From contig NC_037598.1 of NCBI RefSeq assembly GCF_003073045.1, forward strand, positions 8,672,342 through 8,736,341: a stretch of DNA of 64,000 nt. Reading direction: 5' to 3'. The stretch comes from Pomacea canaliculata. Its lineage: Eukaryota > Mollusca > Gastropoda > Architaenioglossa > Ampullariidae. The position numbers were made by a program, and so were the translations under genes. Below, piece after piece: positions 1 through 11,139 of this stretch (position 1 is the stretch's first letter; each line of letters opens with the position of its first letter). Under the pieces are notes generated by a model. It had not been told where the DNA came from, ran no database searches, and was given only the letters and a program-made list of their open reading frames with translations.

Positions 1-1334
1 AGTGCGAGCTGAGTGGAAGGGAGCTGGTGAGTGAGTGAGTGAGTGAGTGGTGAGTGAGTGGAGTGAGTTGGTGAGGAGTGAGAATGAATGAGGTGAGTGA
101 TGAGTGGTAGCTGAGTGAGTTGAGTGGTGGAGGTGGATGTGGGTGAGTGGGTTGATGATGAGTGAGTGAGTGGTGAGTGAGTGAGTGGAGTGGGTGAGTG
201 AGTTGAGTGAGTTGAGTGAGTGAGGAGTGGATGAGTGGAGTGAGTGGAGTGGCGTGAGTGGAGCTGAGCTGATTGAGTGAGTGAGTGTGAGTGCAGTGAG
301 TGAGTGAGTGGAGTTGAGTAGTTGATGAGTGGAGTGGAAAGTGAGTTGAAGTTTGGGAGTGGAGTGATGGAGTGATAGTGAATGAGTGCAGTAGTGAGGT
401 GATGGATGGGTGAGTGGGTGAGTGGAGTCGAAGGTGGAGTGAGTTGAGGGATTGCAGGTGAGGAGTGGGAGTGGTGGTGAAGTGAGCTGTTGGATGAGTG
501 AGTGGAGTGGCAGTCGGAGTAGTGATGTGAGTGAAGTGAGTGACGTGAGTGTTGAGTGGTGAAAGGTTGGAGTGAGTGGCAGTGAAGTGGTGAGTGAGGT
601 TGAGTGAGGTGGTGGAGTGAGTGGGATGAGATGGTGGGTGAGTGAGTGAGTGAGTCGAGTGAGTGGAAGTGCGAGTGGGTGAGTGAGTGATGGTGAGTGA
701 GTGACGTGAGCTATGAGTAGTTGAGTGAGTGAGTGATATGAGTTGAGTGAGATGTGGTGAGCTGAGTGGAGTGGAAAGTGGGTGAGTGGGTGAGTGAAGT
801 GAGGTGTGGTGGAGTGGAGTGGGTGAGTGGGTGAGTCGAGTGAGTGGACGTGAGTGAAGTTGATTGAGTTGAGTGGAGGTGAGTGGGTGGGAGTGAGTGG
901 GACGTTTGGTGGAGTGAGTGAGTGAGTGGCAGTGAGTGAAGTGAGTGGGTGAGTGGAGTTGACGATTGAGTGGGTGAGTGAGTGGACGTGGAGTGGAGTG
1001 AGTGAGTGGAGTTTGAGTGGAGTGGAGTGGAGTGCGTGAGATGAGCTGAGTGAGTTGAGGGAGTTGATGTGGAGGTGCGAGTGGGGTGAGTTGAGTGGAA
1101 TGGAGATGGAAGTTGGAGGTGAGATGAGTGAGTGAGTTGTCCCAGTGAGTGAGTGGTAGTGGAGTGGAAGTGGAGTGGAGTGAACGTGGAGTGCAGTAGT
1201 GAGTGAGTGGAAGTGGGAGTGGAAGTGAGTGAAGTGAGTGAGTGGAGGTGGGAGTGGGAAGTGGAGTGATGGAGTGGAGTGGAGTGGAGTGAGTGAGTGA
1301 GTGAGTGAGTGAGTGAGTGAGTGAGTGAGTGAGT
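1..1334. repeat. Degenerate GAGT-type satellite
   Basis: The first 1.3 kb are almost entirely GAGTGAGT runs interrupted by GGAGT, GGTGAGT, GTTGAGT and CGTGAGT variants, ending in a nearly perfect (GAGT)n block at about 1288-1334. The minus strand reads as a Thr-His-Ser-Leu frame of about 210 codons that is only the repeat translated. The array starts before base 1, so its full length is unknown. Sequence leaves the repeat abruptly at about 1335. Confidence 0.95.
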
Positions 1335-1590
1335 GAACATCTTCACATCTTCCTACGCCACTGCCATCAGATCGCGACAAAGCTAGATTTCCGTAGGACA
1401 GCATTTGTCCATAGTTTCTCACGATAGTTTGCTTAACCTTAACGCCGTGTGTTTTACTTGTTTAGTTTCTGTCGAATATATTGAACTTACCTATGGTGAA
1501 ATTATGCTTTTGAATCTACTTATCTCTATGTATATTGTTGACTGACTGTTTATGTGAGAAGGCATTGGAATTATTATTATTATTATTATT

Positions 1591-1707
1591 AAGACAAAAT
1601 CCCCAACTACCAGCCTTTAGAACAGGTGTCACACTTTCTGTGTCCCGCGATGAGATCTGAACCCACAACCTTTCAGTTCTCATTTAACCACTACACTATC
1701 GGGAGCC
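1591..1707 (-). mobile_element. tRNA-derived SINE relic
   Basis: Read on the minus strand this begins GGCTCCCGATAGTGTAG, contains an A-box-like TAGTGTAGTGGTTAA (1685-1700) and a B-box-like GGTTCAGATCTC (about 1652-1663), then a body with GTGTGACACCTGTTC. The same body motif recurs in the relic at 6.6 kb. The spacing and order are those of a tRNA-derived SINE promoter. It is too diverged to be a working tRNA gene. Confidence 0.55.
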
Positions 1708-1847
1708 TATAATCGATGTCAGCGACAGTTCCCATGTTCTTTTATGTCTTACAAAGTCAGCATACTTTAAAAAAAAATATTTTCTTTACCTCGCCTTGCT
1801 CTTCGTAGTATTTGTACCTACTCCTCTCACATGTTTTTGAAAACCTT

Positions 1848-1995
1848 ATTTGGCGGTTCTTGCCGCAACGGTTAGCGCCTGCCACCAATACAGTGAAGGT
1901 TATGAAGGATAACTGTCCTGGGTTCAGCTCTTGTCTCGGTACGCTGTTCTTTTTCTGCATATGGCATCTTTTTAGCCTTAGTTACTGGCTCGGTT
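1848..1995 (+). mobile_element. tRNA-derived SINE relic
   Basis: An A-box-like stretch (TTGCCGCAACGGTTAGCGC, 1860-1878) is followed about 40 bases later by the B-box-like GGTTCAGCTC (1921-1930). The body after it (TACGCTGTTCTTTTTCTGCA) recurs with a few changes at about 6938-6957, so two copies of one family are present in the window. Confidence 0.5.
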
Positions 1996-2902
1996 TAAAA
2001 CACCATTTCCTGTCCCCTACCCGTCATCTTGTGTCATCACTCCACTGTTTACGTGTCTCCATTTGTTGTCCATACTACTTACCTGTAATATCTTGTTTCC
2101 TGTGCTCATCCCCTCAGGCACATGCGACAGACAAAGCCGTCTTGCAAACAAATAGGTGGCTCTTGGGGCTCCGTGATAAACCTCTTCATCTCACCTTCCA
2201 TTCTCTATGGAGCAGCTCATCACCATGTGGGTTTCTTGTAATCCACGTCCTACTGTTGCATCGAATCATTAGAGAGATAGAGAGAGAGGTCAAGGAAAGA
2301 GTGAAGGTATAATTTTCGCTGTTACTGCCAATCAGAAATATGAGAGACGGGCTGGAGAAGTGGAGTCAGGCGCAATTTTCCTGCAGTTCCCCGAGTCAAG
2401 GATTTTTCTTTAAATTTTACGAAAGCTTTCCTGTCTGCTCGTCTCTCTCAAGATTAGACAGGGTTAGGAAAAGTGAGACGGTTGGTGATGGACCTGTCAG
2501 ACGCTTGGTGAAGAATCGGATGCCTGGTAATATACCAATGGCTTCAGAAGTCTTATATTTTGACGGCTGTTAAAAAAAAAAGACTCATATATGAGAGTGA
2601 TGATGATGATTTCGATGACGACGATGATGATGAAGAAGAAGATGGTGATGATGCATCAAAAGGTCTCTTGAAATCAACAATGACGAGTGATTATTTTTCC
2701 TGGAATATTTATATTTAATGCATGTACCGCCTGTAAATATTTCGCCACCAAACGGTGATACCTACACTGGTAAAACAACCACCAGACAGACAGACAGACA
2801 GAAAGACAGACAGACTGACAAAACAACGAGTTTTCCTGATGAATTAAACTTTTATAAATCTTCGTTTATACGACAAGCAGTTAAGGCCAAGTCGTGAAAT
2901 TA

Positions 2903-3603
2903 CAGTGATACCTCGGTTCTCGAACATAATTCGTTCCGGGAGGACGGTCGAGAACCAAATTGTTCGAGAACCGAAGCAATGAAACACATAGGAAATAATG
3001 GAAACTGGATTAATTCGTTCCAAGCCCCAGAAAATGCCTATTTACTGGCCTAATTTGTATATAATATGTAGAAAAACATGAGTCTCAGCAAGAAATAAGA
3101 AATAAAAGTGTATTTATTAAAGCAAAAAACAAAAACAAATGAACTGTACAGTACAGTAAATTGTGTTTCATTTACTGTACTTGTACCAAACTTTATGGCA
3201 GGAGGGAATGAATGTGGAGGGAGGAGGGAAGGGGGATGGTTATTGTTTTGAAGGGGAGTCCTCTTCAATAAAAACAGAGGGTAACTGCTCTTCGGGTGTT
3301 TCTGTTCTCTGTATCTTTTGCTGAGGAGAATCAGAATCTTGCTCTGCAGTTGCTTGTCTGATTTCTTTACGGAAGAATTTGTCAATTGTTTGCTGTTTTT
3401 TTCTCCTCTGCACTCACACTGATGACGCAAGCAAGGCGCGCTGGCCGAATGAACGCCATTCGGCTCAACTCGGCTCATCTCGGACGTTCGGATGTTCGAG
3501 TTCCAAATATTTGTTCGGATTCCAAGACAAAATTTTCTCGAATTTCCTGGTCGAATACCGATTTGGTCGAAAGTCAAGGCGTTCGAGAACCGAGGTATCA
3601 CTG
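2903..3603. mobile_element. Non-autonomous pogo/Tigger-like DNA transposon
   Basis: Perfect 23-bp terminal inverted repeats begin CAGTGATACCTCGG at 2903 and end as the reverse complement at 3603. They are flanked by TA on both sides (2901-2902 and 3604-3605), the target duplication of Tc1/mariner/pogo elements. The end sequence is of the Tigger type. The 701-bp interior has no transposase frame. It holds an internal hairpin (AGTACAGTAAA at 3150-3160 with its complement at 3171-3181) and a purine-rich run at about 3200-3240. It therefore looks like a non-autonomous derivative, and its intact ends suggest fairly recent insertion. Confidence 0.88.
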
Positions 3604-3605
3604 TA

Positions 3606-6314
3606 ATTTGGACTCTTAATTTTTTTTATTTATGTTTGACAAGTGTCTAGGCGACGATTGAACTCGACTAGTTGTAAGGTAGAGGATAACTCTTGCGGGG
3701 CCTGTGTGTCCGAGAGGCTTACCTGCTCTTGCTTTATACAGCAAGGAAGAACTGTTCCCAGAGAATAAACCTGCTGCCCTTTGCGGAATTCGCTTTCGCC
3801 CCCGGAAATCATTTTCCAGGTAAGCGTGACATCTACCCTCTGACGGTGCAGAGGCAAAGGGCAAGTAGAGCAGAAGGTATGGAGGGTGATGGAGGCATTG
3901 GCAGGTAAATGTTACCTGGGACACTCGGTATGTCCAAGCATTGACACGTTGTGACTTTCGAGACTTGAAAGTTTTCTTGCTTATGTATCTATATTTTGGC
4001 TTTGTAAGGTATACAGGACAATCAGAAAAGGTGAGGCTATCTTACATAGCATCTTGGAGGCTATTTGCATACCCTTAGGGCTTTTAAATTTTTTTCCCTT
4101 GCTCCTTTCTGTATTAATTTGTTTGGTACACAGCTCCCTTTTTTTTCTTCCTGGATTCCTTAAAGTATTAACTTCCCTGTCTTCACCCTTGCTGGTTAAA
4201 TGATCACCCGAGAATCTGGCCCCTTTAGTTGTCTTTCTCCTTCATATCATGAAGTGTATGATGGAGATAAGTCTGACAGGGCGAGAAAAACAGCAAAAGC
4301 AACTGTAGTGTCAACAAACTGCCGCTCCTCCAAGTGACAGTTTGTCAGACGAACCTGTCGTCAGGCCGAATCCCAAACAGCTAGCAGGAAACGAAAGGTT
4401 GATACTTTTGACAGAATGTTTGCTTTCTGAACATGGAATGTTTAAAAATAATTTGATATATTGCAATACGAGAACGCCAGTCCTGCTGTGTACCTCGGGT
4501 ACCAAGAAGCGCAATTTACAGACAAATTAATCAGTTTAGCTAATAGCTACAACACTACTGATAATCTTTTTGTTTGCTACTCGACTTTTCATTTTTTTCT
4601 ATTTATAAACTTCAGAAACTTTACAACCACACATTTACCCACCAACATACACACATACTCATGCCAAGACAAATGAGCACACACACACACAGATGCCGAC
4701 AACATCATGGCTAACTGCTGTTCACGGTGCGTGTCTGCTATGGCTGGCTGCGTGACGTCCGGCAGCCATTTTCTGTCATCTGGAGATGACACGAGGAGCC
4801 GCTGTAACCGCAGGACAGTCGATGGCTGCTTCGTGACACAAGGCTGCCGCCCCTTTCACTTCTTCAGTCACGTTCGTTCACGCAATTATGGGCGACTGAA
4901 AAAAATATAGAACCTGTTGATCTCCCTTTTGTGAGGACATTAAAATCTGAATCGTGAACATTCTAGCAAAATTGCTTTAATGACCGCAGCTGTGTTTTAA
5001 TGTTTTTGAGGGGCTTTCAAGTATTTTGTTGGAAAATTGTAGTGCATGACATGACAGTTGCTCACAACAGGGAATTAGTAAGGTGACAGAATCCCTTTTT
5101 GTTTTCCCTCCCCGCTGAACACACACACTCACATAGGGCAGTCTAGAATTCACTACACTCCTTCTCTCTCACTACTAGCTGCATCTGTCTTTTTATCTTT
5201 CTTCCTGTCTCTCTTTTTTCTCTCACCCCTCTCCCTTCCAATTTTCTGTTTTCCTGTCTGTGATTATTCCCAGCAGGACCAAACACCTTAGTCGTCACAT
5301 TCAAGGGAAGCAACCGATATAGGGGCCCCCGAGTAGTCTGAAGAGAGAGATGCTCGAGTCACCAAAAACAAGGCCCTTAATCTCCAGCTCGCGAGTGCAA
5401 GGCGAGGGCACGTGTACAAGAGGCAGTGGCAGCAAGCAGAAACATTTTTTTAAAAGTTGGGGAAGTCAAAATTGAAAACAATGGCAAACGGGGTGGCGCG
5501 TGTTTGGGCGAGACTGAGAAACAAGGCGGAGTCAAGGAAAGAACGCCATTGCGTCTAGTGCCGAGGCCTGCAGCACAGCACATGGCGAGATGTCAACGCA
5601 AAAATGTGCTTCTGATAACCTGCTACCCGTTTTGTTACAGAAAACATTTTTTCTTAAGTTGACTTTTATTCTTATGGGCCAACGTGTAGCAGGGTAAAAA
5701 AACTAAAATAAAGTTAAATTCAAGGACTATCATTTCGATAAAATTAATAACAAGCAAAAAACTTTGCAGACGATTCCAGAAACACTTACTAATCTTAACT
5801 GACAAACTCCGTCCGCACTCACTTACACACTCACAATCATTTGCTTACTTATCCATGTCATATGTTTTTGATAGCTAAACATATTTTTTTTTGTTTTCGA
5901 TAGAGTTGACATGAAGTAATCCAGAGTTCGACTGGAAAGGAATATCTTTTCCAGCTTTGGCCTTAACCAACAGAAAACATTTCAACATTGAGCATCACAG
6001 CCCGCAAACCAAGCGCCCTTTCGTAAGCAGACATAATTTGTCCTCCAGGGACAGCTGAAATGAGATGGCTAATAGCCGCCGAAGGGTGTTTGCTCTAAGT
6101 GGAAAATTAATTATAGTTTCCTCGCTCCCCCGATGGCAGGAAGACGTACATCTGTGATCGGACGAAGAGTCTGTGCTTTCGCAGACACATTTGAAGATAA
6201 AGTTTTCGAATCCTGCAGCTTGGTTACCACCACATGGGTATGCGAGGGGACACATGTCTGTTCACTCTTGTTTCGAATCATCTAGAACAGAGGACATATA
6301 TTTCTAGTAAATAC
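3606..6314. other. Gene-free stretch, no recognised feature
   Basis: Unique-looking non-coding DNA with pyrimidine-rich runs (5160-5240), a short (AC)n at 4678-4692 and small frames in several phases with no domain, consistent splice sites or family resemblance. I see nothing else to annotate. Confidence 0.5.
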
Positions 6315-6420
6315 GGTCATCTCTCACTATATCACGTTTCACTTATTGCAGCTTCACTGTATCTATTTTTTAAAATTCATCTCATTCTGTATCGCAGAAT
6401 TTTGCGGTAGATTGTTTATT
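6315..6420 (+). mobile_element. Fragment of a Tigger-like transposon end
   Basis: The stretch starts TACGGTCATCTCTCACTATA and continues with repeated TATCACG, GCTTCACTGTATC and CTGTATCGCAG phrases. These are the hallmark of a different Tigger subfamily whose ends read CAGTCATCCCTC. No matching right end is seen nearby, so this is a partial and diverged copy. Confidence 0.45.
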
Positions 6421-6534
6421 CATAAAGAATTCATCGCAATAGTACAGAAATTGTATCTAGTTGGTTGATTTGGCGGGAATGTGCTTGAACCTAGGGGGTA
6501 ATTTCGCACTGAGTGAAGAGGAAGGGGGAGAAAA

Positions 6535-6665
6535 CAGTACCCGGGGTACTCCAAACAGCCCTGTGAACAGGTGTCACACCCAGAGCTCGTTAGGAGACGA
6601 AATCATAGCCCTGGTCCTGTCACCTCAGTGGAGACAAGTATTTTAATCACCACTCTACCGGGCAC
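6535..6665 (-). mobile_element. tRNA-derived SINE relic
   Basis: On the minus strand it begins TGCCCGGTAGAGTGGTGATT (A-box-like). It then has a weak B-box region and the body phrase GTGTGACACCTGTTC, followed by GGCTG. The last two are shared with the relic at 1591-1707. The B-box is degraded. Confidence 0.45.
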
Positions 6666-6871
6666 CACAGCTTATATTATGTCCTGATGTTATGGATTCC
6701 AATGCAACCATTGATGGTGAGATCAGGTCATCAGCGATATTTGGTCAGAAAGTGTGAAATGAATCGTTTTTATTTTTATTGAGCAAAAGAACTGAAAGTT
6801 TGCTTTGACTTTAAAAACTTATTTAGCTATTTTTAAAAGGACGATTCCCCACAAGTGAATGCCATCTGTTG

Positions 6872-6990
6872 GCTCAATGTTTGTAACCAAGACAGTCAGG
6901 GGTTGGTGTACAGCGTTCCGATCTTGTCTAGGGTACACTGTTCTTTTTCTACATGTAGCAACTTAGTTTTCTAATGAAAATCTTTACGTA
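6872..6990 (+). mobile_element. tRNA-derived SINE relic
   Basis: The phrase GATCTTGTCTAGGGTACACT followed by GTTCTTTTTCTACATGTAGC matches the copy at 1848-1995 in order and spacing. The tRNA-like 5' half (GTTGGCTCAATGTTTG) is strongly diverged. Confidence 0.4.
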
Positions 6991-7918
6991 TCCTGTTCTT
7001 TAGAAAAATACATTACCTTAATGTCATTCAGCTGCGAAACAAAGTATTTGATCTGAGAACATCCACACAGCTTCTGTATATATTTAAGATCGTCCACTGA
7101 ACACAAACAGCTTTGTTTAGGGCGGCGGTTTGTAAACACACACATCATTAGTGCATTCAAGTCGTGCTGTACTTGCAATATGAAAATATCAGCGCCCTCA
7201 CGTATACAGAAGCAAACTCAGACGAAAGGTGGGATGTTGCGAGCGAGCGAGAGAGAGAGAGTCCTTGTTACAATCACAATACAGACAGCTGTGACAGCTG
7301 TGAAAGCTGTGACGAGTTTCCTTCGCGACGGGTATGCACATGGGCGGCGGAAGAACGTATCCATTCTCATGTTTGTTTGGGCAGGAGTTTTTGACATCTC
7401 GCTAAACTCTCGCCACATCCCGATGAAGGGAGGCCACCCTGGAAGTAGAAAAAAAGGGGGAGGGCCCAGCGAGGCAAAAGTTCAGGTGCACTCACCACTT
7501 CATCGCAAAGGACAAATAAAGAGAGAGAGGAAGAAGGCATGAACACGTGAGAACAAGTAAATTTTTTTCTAGGTCGTTCCCAGTCTAGTTTTCTTCATGT
7601 TAAAACTTAACAACAGTTGTCATAGATACTAGCCAATAAAGTAAGGGAGGCTTCAGTCGACATCGTGTCTACATCCTCTAAAAGTCAGCCACCCCATTGC
7701 CAGTCCTATTTCCGTCGCCATTAAGTGCAGTCGTCACGGAAAAAACACTTCCGTGGTTTGTAAATGTTCTATTAGTGTCTAGGCACACAATACCTGCGTG
7801 GATACTTGACCCCTACACAGCACTCTCTACGTTCGCTACACCAACAAACACTCAAAGATTCCAGTACCTTCCACACCGGAAGTCCACCATACGTCATTTT
7901 TTAATGACGCAAGCCTGG

Positions 7919-8040
7919 TGACGTCACCCCATCTGAGTTGACGTGTAATGTTTGACTGTAAAATCGATGTGGACGGTGAGACACAGGTATGGCCCAATCA
8001 GCGAGCGTGTTATAAAAATTATGTCGCTGTGCATCACGTG
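7919..8040 (+). promoter_or_regulatory. Possible core promoter (CRE, CCAAT, TATA)
   Basis: A perfect CRE palindrome TGACGTCA (7919-7926), a CCAATCA box (7994-8000), a TATAAAAA box (8011-8018) and a CACGTG E-box (8035-8040) occur in the usual order within 120 bases. A 27-codon frame starts with ATG at 8099. It contains a donor-like GTAAGG after codon 8, so it could be a first exon. Each motif is common by chance and nothing downstream is recognised, so this is weak. Confidence 0.22.
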
Positions 8041-10563
8041 GTATGTTGGATTTGAAGCCCTAGAGTAGGTCGCGCGAGAATTTTGTTGGTGCATTGGCAT
8101 GAAGATGTCTTTGCAAACAACCGTAAGGCAGGGCAGCTACATCCTGTGTGAAACGCATTACAAAAAGTTAGTTTATTACTAGAAGTAATTGTTTTAAATT
8201 ACAGTCAGCAAAACTAATTTTGTGTTCTTCTGCTAAATTGTTTTCACCCTTCCTCTTGATCATGCAAAAAACACACACACACAGATATTTAAAAAATTCG
8301 ATATCTTCACGAAATCAAGTTTTTCATTCAGTCTCCCTATCATTGACTTAAAAAAAAACAGCAACCTAACCATCAAATTCGATGATCCCAATTTTTTCTT
8401 GCTGTTCAGTTGCTTAAGGCCTCACGTTGGTGAGTATCATTCACTTACATTCAACAACTTTCACACTCATACCCCTGGGCACTAACCCTCGTTTTCAAGT
8501 ATACGAATCTGTAAATCGCGACCTAAATGCAGAGCTGTTGACGTAGCCGTTAGGTCTGCGTTCATGTCTATGACCACTGAAGTCCTTCCCTCAATCCACC
8601 CCCAAAATTAAAATTGTTTTCTTCGTGAGTCTCAGATAGCTAGCAGTGATGATGGTTTTCTTTCTTTTTTTTTTTTATTGGAGCATACTGCGTACTACCC
8701 CGCCCCCCATTGCAGAATTTGCAGACAGTTCTATACCTCTGCTTTTCTCCCTCCTACCTCCCTCTGCCCCTCTCTCTTCTTGCCGGCCATTTCGTTCAAG
8801 CCCCAGAGGCGCCACCTAGGGAGAAAATCAAAGAGGGACAACCTCGATATACCAGCTGCAAATAATTGCGCCAAGCTTCGACTAGCCTTCATTAAAAAAA
8901 ATGAACACAGGCTTACACCAACAAGGTTGGTTTGGAGGAGAAATTAAACTAATTTTCTCAAACCGTCAGTCTCCAGTTACCAAATCTTTGCCCACAGGGA
9001 GACGAGGAGTTGGCGGCAAGGAGGAGAGACTTGTAGTTACATGGCTGCAGTTGTCGTTACACGGCGGGCGAAGTTCGTGGTGGAGGCATTTCATCAAAAC
9101 CTTGACCGTGTGTAGGCCACACAGTTTCTAACAGGTTAGTCAGTAAAGAAATGACTTGCAACACACCTTTCCGACTAATTCAGATCCTCGTATCATGTTT
9201 CTGGACAGCAAATTTGTGTATTTGGGAAAGATAATTAGCAGACCTGTTTCTCCTTTCTGTCCTCCACTTCTGCATCTTTAAATCTTCATTTTAGTTTGTT
9301 CTCCCTTTTCTCTGTTCATTGTCTTTTTACCCTTTATTTGTATTCGTCCTTCTCTTTGTTGATGTGTCTTTTAGCTGTTATCTTTTTTTCCCGCCCTCTC
9401 GTTTGTCCAGCCATCTGCGTTCTTGTCCATCTTTCTATCACTCACATATATATATATATCTCCGGTTCAGATTAACTCCCCTTGCTATTAATAAGAAGAT
9501 GCATAAGTTCGATAACTCGCCAGAAACTGTTTTCAAAACCTTGTGTTTCGACATCTCTGTGCACGCCCCAACCTCGGCCCCCTGCCTCAACAACGAGATG
9601 AACAAACAACGCTGTCTCTTAATAAACACATCAGACATCACTCTCGAGAGCTTCAGACCACCCAACTTTTTATTTGTTCTGGAGTTTTTCTAACCTGCAG
9701 AGCAACACCTTTTCACCCTTAAAAAAAGGTCTAGCTCTGAGGGCTTTTTCCTGTCTTTATTATTTTTCTTATTTTCGTAGAACAGTTGCTGTTTAATTTC
9801 CTACATATGAGAGTTTTTCTTACATTCATACACAAGTTTTGCCTGACAACCGATAAAGTGATGTCAAGAATATTCTGTCACTGTTCGCCAGCACTTGCAT
9901 TTTTCACAATGTTTTTTATAGACACAAATGATTTTTTTTTTCAAGGTAGACATTCTGTTCACTGTGGATAGGCGAATGTTCATAGGAAGCGGTGGAGTAA
10001 GCCCGTTAAATGTTGACCTTTCACACCATACTTGAGAGTATTATTGTAAGTCGCTTTGAGATGACAAGGGCGGCAGCAGCAACCGAGTTGCCTGCATCAC
10101 CGTGGAAATACTCCCCACCTAGCAGGAATGTAAACAAAAAAATAAAATAAAGCGAGTGCCTGGCGCTATTATCATGACACCAGCTCTTTGCAGAAAGCAC
10201 AAGCATCTTTGTTGTTGCAATAAGCACTCCTTGCTGATTAGTGTCCCTGCACTTAATGTGCGAAACACTTTCCCGGTGTACCATGATAATGTCGCCGATA
10301 ACCTGAAGACCAACTCCTCCTTGTTTGTATTGTATTCCTCCCTCCGAGTCTGCTCAAGCTTGACTTGCTACTCATCCTGAAGAATGCGTAAGTACTTCGA
10401 TATCGGAAACCGTTGCCCCCTGTGCTCCGGAAGCCGTCGTGCACTCTGTCACCAGGACACACCTTGAAACACACCTGGCCGCCCAAGCGTCTCGAGCTGC
10501 TGTGACGTCACTGGATACAGGTGTTTCCGTTCACGAGAAAGAGAACATAAACGCAGGTAGGAC

Positions 10564-10599
10564 TATTGAAGACCCGCGGACAATTGAAGACCCGCTGAC
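10564..10599 (+). repeat. Two-copy 18-bp tandem repeat
   Basis: ATTGAAGACCCGCGGACA is followed directly by ATTGAAGACCCGCTGACA, one mismatch in 18. Confidence 0.85.
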
Positions 10600-10791
10600 A
10601 ATTGTCTGGCATTGGTTTCCTGTGACATCCGAGCTTCTTTGTTTTTCCTTTGCAACTGCATGTCAAGGAATGTTTCTTTCTTCGTCTCTGTTGTCTGCAC
10701 CACCTCTTTGTTCGTATCTGAAAGGGAAACAGCGCGCCTGCAATTACATAAAACGAAAATAAAAACCGTTCTTCGTGACATTAGGTTCATC

Positions 10792-10869
10792 ACGTGACGT
10801 TCCTATGGACAATGGTAAGGACGTGACATTGCTGTGGACATGATGGTAGAGACATGAAATTGCTTTAGT
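10792..10869 (+). repeat. Short minisatellite, period about 31
   Basis: Three diverged units begin ACGTGACGTTCC, ACGTGACATTGC and ACATGAAATTGC. The first two each continue with a GGACA...ATGGTA phrase. Confidence 0.6.
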
Positions 10870-11034
10870 GATAATGATCGATTTGTTTCGGTTTCTGATT
10901 GAACTGATTAAACCATTAATTTGATTTAAAAATATTTTATTGAGCCTTCTAATCTTTGTCTTCGGCACGTGTCGAGGATTTTTGAAGGATTTGACTGAAG
11001 AAGACTTGTAGACAACATCTGTGGCCAGATGAAT

Positions 11035-11139
11035 AGCTAACTAGCTGAATGCTAACGCCTGCCAGTCAGTCGTCAGCTAAACTACTCAAAGAATAGTAGC
11101 ACTTTAGCCAAGTGCTTGCCGCTAAGCAGCTAGTTAGCT
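11035..11139. repeat. Long inverted repeat (possible cruciform)
   Basis: AGCTAACTAGCTG (11035-11047) is the exact reverse complement of CAGCTAGTTAGCT (11127-11139). Inside, GCTAAA-CTACT pairs with AGTAG-TTTAGC. The result is a 105-bp imperfect palindrome of unknown role. Confidence 0.7.

Larger units (their letters stand above)
1335..2900. other. Gene-free stretch with SINE relics and microsatellites
   Basis: No gene is supported here. Visible content is an (ATT)n run at 1570-1590, two tRNA-derived SINE relics listed separately, a GA-rich run at 2275-2300, a GAT/GAC-type trinucleotide run at about 2597-2655 and a CAGA run at about 2784-2818. The frame at 1812-2312 overlaps the SINE and has no recognisable domain. 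Confidence 0.6.

Noticed and set aside
711-1346. 211-codon minus frame rich in Thr-His-Ser-Leu
   Set aside because: It is the GAGT satellite translated; there is no complexity beyond the repeat.
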